In this document: positions 1-5,460 of the stretch, in pieces
How positions within the stretch are numbered: the stretch's first letter is position 1
Layout of the letters: each line of letters starts with the position of its first letter
Assembly (NCBI GenBank): GCA_937902285.1
Contig: CALGTB010000087.1
Span: 1-7,743, forward strand
Direction: 5' to 3'
DNA: 7,743 nt
DNA from: an uncultured Actinomycetes bacterium
Lineage (GTDB): Bacteria > Actinomycetota > Actinomycetes > S36-B12
Translations under genes and position numbers: made by a program
The notes under the pieces: model-generated
What the model saw: only the letters and a program-made list of their open reading frames with translations
Databases searched by the model: none
What the model was told of the DNA's origin: nothing

Positions 1-811
1 GCGTCGGCTCGATGACGGGTTCGGGTACGAGCACGACGGGCTCGGGTACGAGTACGACGGGCTCGGGTACGAGTACCACTGGCGTCGGCTCGATGACCGC
101 CTCAGGCTCGGGCTCGGGGACCGGCAGGGGGGTCCGGGGTGCCGGCCACGGTGCGGGTGCGAAGGGTGGCGGGCTGGGCGTCCCGTCCGCCGCGAGGATG
201 TGGACCGGCGTCACCGTGTTGTCCGGCAGCGACGGCTCCGCGACGGTCGCGGTGGCGACCGCCGCGGCCGCGCGCTCGGTGGCCCGCGGGCCGGCGTCCT
301 TGACCACCAGGCGGCGCGGGCGGGCGATCAGGGCGGCGATGCCCACGCCGATGAGCGGAGCCGCGAGGAGGATCACCGAGAGGAAGGCGGCGATGGCCAC
401 ATCCTGGAAGACCAGCGTCCGTGAGGCCTGCGCGGTGACCGAACGGGCGCTGGTGCCGTCGAGCTGGGTCAGCCAGGGGATGAACCAGAAGAGGCCGGCA
501 CCGGCCGCGACGGCGCCCAGCAGCTGGCCGATCCAGGCATCCGCCGCCGACTCCACGGGCATCCGCCGCCGCCGCAGCAGTGCCAGCGTCACCGCCGGGC
601 TCATGTGCGTCCGCGACATGGGGCCCACCGACACCAGGATGCCGAGGAGGACCAGCCCGCCGGCCAGTGCCGCCGCGGTGACGGTCGTGCCCGGCGAGGT
701 GCCCGTGATGCCGACCTTGGCAGCCACGGCCATGACGGCGGCCCCGACCGCGAGGAAGACGAGCAGCGCGGTACCGATCGCCTCGGCGACCAGGCTCCGC
801 AGGTTGCTCAT
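1..811 (-). CDS. Partial MIP-family half-aquaporin paralogue with Pro/Glu/Val-rich repeat tail (C-terminus beyond window)
   Basis: The minus-strand frame is open from the ATG at 811 to the left edge (270 codons seen, no stop). AAGGA lies 4 nt before the ATG. Residues 1-115 match the first half of the intact aquaporin next door: the N-terminal helix around LLVFLAVGAAV, then GLVLLGI, then MSPAVTL where the neighbour has VNPAVTL, then RRMP and IGQLLGAVAAGA. The NPA box is SPA (71-73), and the Phe of the water filter is Gly51. I see four likely membrane segments (about 8-32, 45-64, 92-113, 138-163) and no second NPAR half. A basic RPRR (164-167) fits a cytosolic tail. The tail is Ala-rich, then Pro-rich, with three VVLVPEP repeats. 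Inference: a diverged tandem duplicate that probably does not conduct water as a normal aquaporin; it may be a regulatory or hetero-oligomer partner. Third-position G/C and the intact frame argue against a pseudogene, but the unseen C-terminus could hold another domain. Confidence 0.82.
   Translation of the reverse strand, partial: MSNLRSLVAEAIGTALLVFLAVGAAVMAVAAKVGITGTSPGTTVTAAALAGGLVLLGILVSVGPMSRTHMSPAVTLALLRRRRMPVESAADAWIGQLLGAVAAGAGLFWFIPWLTQLDGTSARSVTAQASRTLVFQDVAIAAFLSVILLAAPLIGVGIAALIARPRRLVVKDAGPRATERAAAAVATATVAEPSLPDNTVTPVHILAADGTPSPPPFAPAPWPAPRTPLPVPEPEPEAVIEPTPVVLVPEPVVLVPEPVVLVPEPVIEPT
17..79 (-). repeat. Three tandem 21-bp units encoding VVLVPEP
   Basis: Three 21-bp units encode VVLVPEP three times (residues 245-265 of the partial MIP-family gene). 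They differ from one another at a few bases, mainly synonymous. Valine is coded by GTA five times here and, as far as I can read, nowhere else in the 270 codons, which marks the block as a recent expansion. The flanks repeat too: the 16 bases at 1-16 recur exactly at 82-97 (encoding VIEPT), so a larger unit of 81 bp (27 residues) may continue past the left edge. Confidence 0.9.
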
Positions 812-827
812 CGTGTCCTTCCACTCC

Positions 828-883
828 GTCACGGGACGCGCGGAAGGTCACAGGCCTCCCACAGGCACCTAGAGTCCCGTGAC
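828..883. repeat. 10-bp perfect inverted repeat upstream of the half-aquaporin
   Basis: GTCACGGGAC at 828-837 is the exact reverse complement of GTCCCGTGAC at 874-883, with 36 bases between; inside it AGGT (846-849) can pair with ACCT (867-870). It begins 16 bases before the start codon at 811, so it lies in the promoter or 5' leader of that gene. It could be an operator with two half-sites or an mRNA stem. A separate 13-bp direct repeat, GACGCGCGGAAGG, occurs at 835-847 and 903-915. I found no convincing -10/-35 pair here. Confidence 0.55.
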
Positions 884-943
884 TGCCCCCGAATCCGCGG
901 TAGACGCGCGGAAGGGGACCCGAATTCCTCACGGCCGCAGATA

Positions 944-984
944 CGGAGAGGCCCCGGGAGCGCAGGGCTCCCGGGGCCTCTCCG
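944..984 (-). terminator. Strong hairpin terminator downstream of the aquaporin
   Basis: Bases 944-961 and 967-984 form an 18-bp perfect stem with a 5-base loop, nearly all G-C pairs. It begins 15 bases after the aquaporin stop codon and sits between the two MIP-family genes, so it probably ends aquaporin transcription. No T-run follows on either strand, as is common for actinobacterial terminators. It makes the two MIP genes likely separate transcription units. Confidence 0.8.
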
Positions 985-999
985 GACGTGCGCTGGCGA

Positions 1000-1746
1000 C
1001 TACTCGCGCTCGGAGCCGGCGACGAGGGCCTCGGGCTCCTCGACCTGCGTGCGGGTGATCTTCCAGACGATGACGGCCACGACCGCGCCGACGAGCGGCG
1101 CCAGGATGAACAGCCACACCTGCCCGAGGGCGTCGCCCCCGGCGAACAGGGCCGGGCCGAACGACCGGGCCGGGTTGACGGACGTGCCGTCCAGGGGGAT
1201 GCCCACCAGGTGGACCAGCGTGAGGGTGAGGCCGATCGCGATGCCGGCGAAGCCGGGGGCCGCGACGCGCTCGGTCACCAGCAGGATGACCAGCACGAAG
1301 GCCGCCGTGAGGAGCACCTCGAGCACGAAGGCGCCGGCCATGTTGATGTTGCCGTTGTCGTACGAGTTCGTGCCCAGTCCGCCGGTGTAGTCGGTGACGC
1401 CGAAGGACGACACGAACAGCTTGAGGACGGCTCCGGCGGCGATGGCGCCGAGGAACTGGGCGATCCAGTAGCCGACAGCCTCGTTCGTCGGCATCCGACG
1501 CCCCAGGAGCATGCCGAGCGTGACGGCCGGGTTCACGTGCGCGCCGGACACCGGACCGAATGCGTACGCGATGCCGAGGAGCACCAGGCCGAAGGCCAGC
1601 GCGACGCCGACGATGCCGTTGCCGGGGCCGGCGCCGTCGTTGCCGACCTTCGCGGCGATGCCGAAGACGGCGGCTCCCACGGCCAGGAACACGAGCAGGA
1701 AGGTGCCGACAAACTCAGCGGCGAGCTTGCGGGTGGCGTTGTTCAT
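1000..1746 (-). CDS. aqpZ: Aquaporin, water-type (AqpZ-like)
   Basis: A 248-residue membrane channel of the MIP family, the usual length, expected to work as a tetramer in the cytoplasmic membrane with six helices and two half-helices per subunit. Both signature boxes are intact: NPA at 72-74 and NPA at 191-193 followed by Arg194. Aligned by spacing with E. coli AqpZ, the aromatic/arginine filter is Phe52, His179, Thr188 and Arg194, the water-selective set; a glycerol facilitator would differ at these positions. The start at 1746 has GGAGG 7 bases upstream. Transcription runs away from hom and probably ends at the hairpin 944-984. A perfect 17-bp palindrome lies 18 bases before the start. The next gene on the same strand is a degenerate relative, suggesting local duplication. 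The family call is firm; water specificity is inferred from the filter residues. Confidence 0.95.
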   Translation of the reverse strand: MNNATRKLAAEFVGTFLLVFLAVGAAVFGIAAKVGNDGAGPGNGIVGVALAFGLVLLGIAYAFGPVSGAHVNPAVTLGMLLGRRMPTNEAVGYWIAQFLGAIAAGAVLKLFVSSFGVTDYTGGLGTNSYDNGNINMAGAFVLEVLLTAAFVLVILLVTERVAAPGFAGIAIGLTLTLVHLVGIPLDGTSVNPARSFGPALFAGGDALGQVWLFILAPLVGAVVAVIVWKITRTQVEEPEALVAGSERE

Positions 1747-1764
1747 GGAATCCCTCCGGGTGAG

Positions 1765-1781
1765 CCGATGACGGTCATCGG
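1765..1781. promoter_or_regulatory. 17-bp perfect palindrome, candidate operator of the aquaporin gene
   Basis: CCGATGAC-G-GTCATCGG is two perfect 8-bp arms around one base. It lies 18 bases upstream of the aquaporin ATG at 1746, just before its ribosome binding site, in the divergent region with hom. Size and symmetry suit a dimeric repressor; as RNA it could also form a small hairpin, though a 1-base loop would need to open. I do not recognise the binding protein. Confidence 0.5.
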
Positions 1782-1865
1782 TCGAGTGATGCGGACATGG
1801 TCCCGCGTGGCCGTCATTTTGGCGGGAGGCGCGCTGTTGTGCGAGGGGGCGCGCGGGCTCGTCCG

Positions 1866-1896
1866 GTGACCTGAGAGGCTGTGCATCGGTTATCCA
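1866..1896 (+). promoter_or_regulatory. Weak candidate promoter of the hom-thrC-thrB operon
   Basis: GTGACC (1866-1871) resembles a -35 box and TTATCC/TATCCA (1890-1896) a -10 box, 18-19 bases apart. A start near 1902 would leave a leader of about 15 bases carrying only the GGGAGG ribosome binding site. The matches are partial. I saw no leader peptide rich in Thr or Ile codons and no attenuator, so classical threonine attenuation is not supported. Confidence 0.3.
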
Positions 1897-1916
1897 GCAC
1901 GTGGGAGGGCTTTTCG

Positions 1917-3218
1917 ATGTCGTCAGGCGACCAGATCCGGCCGCTGACAGTGGCGCTGCTCGGCGGCGGCACCGTCGGGGCCTCGGTGGCGCGACTGCTG
2001 GTCGAGAACTCCCGCGATCTCGAGGAGCGGGTCGGCGTGCCCGTCGTCCTCACGGCCGTGGCCGTGCGCGATGCCCAGCGCGCCCGCCCGGGCATCCCGG
2101 CCGCACTCATCACGGACGATGCGGAGGCCGTGGCGGGCAGTGGCGCCGACATCGTGGTCGAGGTCATGGGCGGCATCGAGCCGGCCCGCACGCTGATCCT
2201 GGCCGCCATGGAGGCGGGGTCGAGCGTCGTCACCGCGAACAAGGCGCTCCTGGCGGCCGACGGCGCCACGCTCTACGAGGCGGCCCATCGCAACGGCGTC
2301 GACCTCTACTTCGAGGCCGCCGTCGCCGGCGCGATCCCGCTCCTTCGGCCGCTGCGCGAGTCGCTGTCCGGCGACCAGGTCACGAAGGTGCTCGGCATCG
2401 TCAACGGCACGACCAACTTCATGCTCACGAGGATGGACGAGGACGGTGCCGAGTACGGCGACGTGCTCGCCGAGGCAGCCGCGCTCGGCTATCTCGAGGC
2501 CGACCCGAGCCTGGACATCGACGGCCACGACGCGGCCGCCAAGGCCGCCATCCTCGCTGAGCTCGCGTTCCACACGCGGGTCACGCTCGACGACGTGCAC
2601 TGCGAGGGCATCTCGGAGGTCACCTCCGACGACGTGCGCGCGGCCCAGCAGATGGGCTTCGTGATCAAGCTCCTCGCGGTCGCCGAGCGCGTCGATGAAG
2701 GCGTGATCGTCCGGGTCCATCCGGCGATGCTGCCGCGCAGCCATCCCCTCGCGAGTGTCCGCGGGGCGTACAACGCCGTGTTCGTCGAGGCCGAGGCGGC
2801 CGGCGAGGTCATGTTCTACGGGCGAGGGGCCGGCGGGGCACCGACCGCCAGCGCCGTTCTCGGCGATGTCGTCACGGCGGCCCGCAACCGCGTGAGCGGC
2901 GGACTCGGGCCGGGCGAGAGCACCTACACCAACCTTCCGGTGCTGCCCATCGGGGCAGCGCTGACCCGCTACTACGTGAATCTCGCCGTGGCCGACCGGC
3001 CCGGCGTCCTGGCCAGCATCGCCTCCGCGTTCGCGGACAACGGAGTGAGCATCCAGGTGGTGCGCCAGGACGGGCACGGCGACGAGGCCGGCCTGATCGT
3101 GCGGACGCACCGCGCAAGCGATGCGGCGCTCCGCAAGACGGTCGAGCAGCTGAGCAGCCTCGACACCGTGAAGCGCGTGCTGGGAGTCATGCGGGTCGAG
3201 GGCGAGGCGGGGGCGTAG
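1917..3218 (+). CDS. hom: Homoserine dehydrogenase
   Basis: Reduces aspartate 4-semialdehyde to homoserine with NAD(P)H in the cytosol, the branch-point step to threonine and methionine. The 433 residues are typical of the actinobacterial enzyme. The N-terminal Rossmann fold shows GGGTVG (16-21). TANKALLA carries the conserved Asn108-Lys109. The substrate-binding stretch EADPSLDIDGHDAAAK has Glu194, Asp200, Asp205 and Lys209, with the same spacing as the key residues of the yeast enzyme (208, 214, 219, 223). GIVNGTTNF is also present. A C-terminal ACT domain (about 350-425, starting YYVNLAVADRPGVLA) is the expected site of threonine feedback. I chose ATG 1917 because GGGAGG lies just upstream; an in-frame GTG at 1881 would add 12 residues without a good binding site. 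First gene of the thr operon, divergent from the aquaporin. Confidence 0.97.
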   Translation: MSSGDQIRPLTVALLGGGTVGASVARLLVENSRDLEERVGVPVVLTAVAVRDAQRARPGIPAALITDDAEAVAGSGADIVVEVMGGIEPARTLILAAMEAGSSVVTANKALLAADGATLYEAAHRNGVDLYFEAAVAGAIPLLRPLRESLSGDQVTKVLGIVNGTTNFMLTRMDEDGAEYGDVLAEAAALGYLEADPSLDIDGHDAAAKAAILAELAFHTRVTLDDVHCEGISEVTSDDVRAAQQMGFVIKLLAVAERVDEGVIVRVHPAMLPRSHPLASVRGAYNAVFVEAEAAGEVMFYGRGAGGAPTASAVLGDVVTAARNRVSGGLGPGESTYTNLPVLPIGAALTRYYVNLAVADRPGVLASIASAFADNGVSIQVVRQDGHGDEAGLIVRTHRASDAALRKTVEQLSSLDTVKRVLGVMRVEGEAGA

Positions 3219-3220
3219 CC

Positions 3221-4279
3221 ATGGCGCATCAATGGCGCGGACTCATCGAGGAGTACCGCGAGCGGCTGCCGGTGTCGGCGGCGACCCCGGTCATCACCCT
3301 GCGCGAAGGCGGCACTCCACTGGTCTACGCCTGCGTCCTCAGTGAGCTGGTCGGCTGCGAGGTGTGGCTGAAGTACGACGGGGCGAATCCGACCGGCTCG
3401 TTCAAGGACCGCGGCATGACGATGGCCATCTCCAAGGCGGCCGAGGCGGGCGCCAAGGCGGTCATCTGCGCATCGACCGGCAACACGTCGGCGAGCGCGG
3501 CGGCCTACGCGGCCAAGGCGGGCATGACGTGCGCGGTGCTCGTCCCCCAGGGCAGGATCGCCATGGGCAAGCTGGCGCAGGCGATCGTGCACGGCGCCCA
3601 GCTCCTCCAGGTCGACGGCAACTTCGACGACTGCCTTGAACTGGCGCGCAAGCTCGCGGTCGACTACCCGGTGGAGCTCGTCAACAGCGTCAACCCGGCT
3701 CGAATCGAGGGACAGAAGACGGCGGCGTTCGAGGTCGTCGACCAGCTGGGCCGGGCACCGGACATCCACTGCCTGCCGGTCGGCAACGCCGGCAACATCA
3801 CGGCCTACTGGAAGGGCTACGTCGAGTACGCCGCCGACGGCGTCGCATCGTCCCGCCCCCGCATGTGGGGATTCCAGGCCGCCGGCGCTGCGCCCCTCGT
3901 CAGCGGTGAGCCGGTGCTCCACCCCGAGACGATCGCCACGGCCATCCGCATCGGCAACCCCGCCTCGTGGCATCAGGCGATCGACGCCCGCGACTCGTCG
4001 AACGGGCTCATCGATTCCGTGACGGACGACGAGATCCTCGCCGCCTACTACCGGGTAGCCCGCGACGAGGCGCTGTTCTGCGAGCCGGCCAGCGCGGCCA
4101 GCGTCGCAGGCCTGCTCAAGATGCATGCGGCCGGCGCGCTTGACCCCGGCCAGGTGGTCGTGTGCACCCTCACGGGAAACGGTCTCAAGGACCCGCAGTG
4201 GGCTCTTGAGAACGCCCCCGACCCCATCGTCGTGACGGTCGACGCGACGGCGGCCGCCCGGGCGCTGGGTCTGGCCTAG
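3221..4279 (+). CDS. thrC: Threonine synthase
   Basis: A PLP enzyme that converts O-phospho-L-homoserine to threonine and phosphate, the last step of the pathway. The 352 residues match the short actinobacterial form. NPTGSFKDRG carries the PLP-binding Lys62; ASTGNTSAS (84-92) contains Asn88, expected to contact the cofactor; GNAGN (188-192) is the phosphate-binding loop; LTGNGLKD near the C-terminus is also typical of the family. It starts 2 bp after the hom stop (TAGCCATG), with a G-rich stretch at the end of hom as a modest ribosome binding site, so it is cotranscribed and probably translationally coupled with hom. It lies before the kinase that makes its substrate, the usual actinobacterial order. 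Confidence 0.97.
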   Translation: MAHQWRGLIEEYRERLPVSAATPVITLREGGTPLVYACVLSELVGCEVWLKYDGANPTGSFKDRGMTMAISKAAEAGAKAVICASTGNTSASAAAYAAKAGMTCAVLVPQGRIAMGKLAQAIVHGAQLLQVDGNFDDCLELARKLAVDYPVELVNSVNPARIEGQKTAAFEVVDQLGRAPDIHCLPVGNAGNITAYWKGYVEYAADGVASSRPRMWGFQAAGAAPLVSGEPVLHPETIATAIRIGNPASWHQAIDARDSSNGLIDSVTDDEILAAYYRVARDEALFCEPASAASVAGLLKMHAAGALDPGQVVVCTLTGNGLKDPQWALENAPDPIVVTVDATAAARALGLA

Positions 4280-4281
4280 CC

Positions 4282-5208
4282 ATGAGCTCCCTGCGACGAG
4301 AGGCCGTTCGCGTCCTGGTCCCGGCCAGCAGCGCCAACCTCGGGCCTGCGTTCGACTCGGCCGGACTGGCCCTCGCCGTGTACGACGAGGCGATCGCGAT
4401 GGTCACCGATGACCCCGGCGTCCTGGTCGAGGTGGTGGGGGAGGGCTCGGACACCGTCCCGCGCGATGAGTCGCATCTGGTTGTCCGGGCCATGGCCGCC
4501 GCGTTCGAGTGGCTCGATGTCCGGCCGACCGGGTTCATCCTCCGGTGCGCCAACTCCATCCCGCACGGTCGGGGGCTCGGCTCGTCGGCCGCGGCCATCG
4601 TGGGCGGCATCGTGCTGGCCCGCGCCATGGTCGATGACGGGCCGCTGCGGATGAGCGACAGTGACGTGCTTCAGGTCGCCCTGGCCTTCGAGCCGCACCC
4701 GGACAACCTCTCCGCCGCCCTGTACGGCAGCTTCACGATCGCGTGGCTCGAGGAGGACGGCTTCGCGGACGCGGTGCGGCTGGCCACGCATGACGGCCTC
4801 AGGCCGGTGGTGCTCATCCCTCCCGACGAGATGCTCACCACCCGGGCGCGGGCCATGCTGCCCGCCTCCGTCCCCTTCGCGGACGCGGTCCTGAACGTGT
4901 CTCGCGCGGGACTCCTCGTGCATGCCATGACGGTCGACCCGCTCCGCCTGATGTCGGCCACCGCCGACCGGTTGCACCAGCAGGCGCGTGCAGAGGCCTT
5001 CCCCCACTCGGTCGCCCTGGTGGCGGCGCTGCGCGAGGCGGGGGTGCCGGCGGTCATCTCGGGGGCCGGCCCCACGGTGCTGGCCTTCGCCGGCCCCGAG
5101 CTCGATGGGCTGCTGACCTCTCTGGTCGGCGACGGCCCGTGGCAGGTGCAGCGCGTCGACGTGGCCGCCCATGGGGCTCGCGAAGTCCCACTGGCCCCCC
5201 TCCCGTAG
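4282..5208 (+). CDS. thrB: Homoserine kinase
   Basis: A GHMP-family kinase that phosphorylates homoserine with ATP to give the substrate of threonine synthase. The 308 residues are normal. All three family motifs are visible: the N-terminal PASSANLGPAFDSAGLAL (from residue 14), the ATP-binding loop PHGRGLGSSAAA (94-105), and the C-terminal ISGAGPT (259-265). It begins 2 bp after the thrC stop, again with TAGCCATG, and has no clear Shine-Dalgarno sequence before its ATG, so translation probably depends on ribosomes finishing thrC. Last gene of the threonine operon; about 55 bp separate it from the candidate rho promoter, with only weak inverted repeats between (best: CCAGG 5223-5227 with CCTGG 5249-5253), so read-through into rho is possible. 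Confidence 0.96.
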   Translation: MSSLRREAVRVLVPASSANLGPAFDSAGLALAVYDEAIAMVTDDPGVLVEVVGEGSDTVPRDESHLVVRAMAAAFEWLDVRPTGFILRCANSIPHGRGLGSSAAAIVGGIVLARAMVDDGPLRMSDSDVLQVALAFEPHPDNLSAALYGSFTIAWLEEDGFADAVRLATHDGLRPVVLIPPDEMLTTRARAMLPASVPFADAVLNVSRAGLLVHAMTVDPLRLMSATADRLHQQARAEAFPHSVALVAALREAGVPAVISGAGPTVLAFAGPELDGLLTSLVGDGPWQVQRVDVAAHGAREVPLAPLP

Positions 5209-5262
5209 AGCGCGAGCGGCGGCCAGGCGTGACCCCGGGGCGGCACCCCCTGGGCGGAGGAG

Positions 5263-5271
5263 TGTTATGCT
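5263..5271 (+). promoter_or_regulatory. Extended -10 promoter of rho
   Basis: TGTTATGCT is an extended -10 element: TG, one base, then TATGCT (5266-5271). The expected -35 position, near 5243-5248, has no good match, which extended -10 promoters tolerate. Transcription would start near 5278, giving a leader of about 180 bases. It is the best promoter-like sequence between thrB and rho. Confidence 0.5.
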
Positions 5272-5277
5272 CAGGTT

Positions 5278-5460
5278 GCTCCAGAATTGACGGCGGCTCG
5301 CCGATATCTCAGGCAGCGGTCCAGCAATCGAAGATTCGCGGTGGAGAACCACCCGAGCCCACTGGATGCACCCACCCGATCACGCGGTGACGCGCCGATC
5401 GCAGCGGGTAGTACGTGCCTTCGCTCGCGAGGGACTTTCACCCATCAAAGGAATCCATAC
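5278..5460 (+). promoter_or_regulatory. Long untranslated leader of rho, candidate autoregulation region
   Basis: About 180 bases lie between the candidate promoter and the rho start. They hold a small hairpin CGGCG-GCT-CGCCG (5291-5303), a C-rich, G-poor stretch (5347-5383: 18 C and 6 G in 37 bases), then a hairpin at 5378-5400 in which CGCG pairs with CGCG around GTGA, a GNRA-type tetraloop, with an outer GATC pair. A C-rich unstructured stretch is what Rho binds, and autogenous attenuation of rho is established in E. coli. That this leader works the same way is inference. Confidence 0.45.

Noticed and set aside
12..872. Plus-strand Ser/Thr/Gly-rich repeat protein at the left edge
   Set aside because: The repeats are the complement of the VVLVPEP units, and the minus-strand frame shows real similarity to aquaporin.
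1881..1916. Upstream GTG start for hom adding 12 residues
   Set aside because: No ribosome binding site there, and GGGAGG is well placed for ATG 1917, after which the conserved N-terminus begins.
1923..3110. Long open minus-strand frame opposite hom
   Set aside because: It is a high-GC shadow: its composition is low complexity, it shows no family motif, and the plus strand encodes a certain enzyme.
2972..4126. Long open minus-strand frame across the hom/thrC border
   Set aside because: Shadow of two conserved genes; no recognisable domain.
5223..5253. Possible terminator between thrB and rho
   Set aside because: Only a 5-bp outer stem with poor inner pairing; too weak to call.
5267..5290. 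Seven-residue leader peptide MLRLLQN behind GGAGGAG (5256-5262)
   Set aside because: The ATG overlaps the best rho -10 box, so a transcript from that promoter would not contain it. It could be translated only on read-through from thrB, and no control function is evident.
5287..5460. N-terminal extension of Rho by 58 residues from a TTG codon
   Set aside because: The stretch resembles no Rho sequence, and GTG 5461 has a good AAAGGA site; it is better read as leader.
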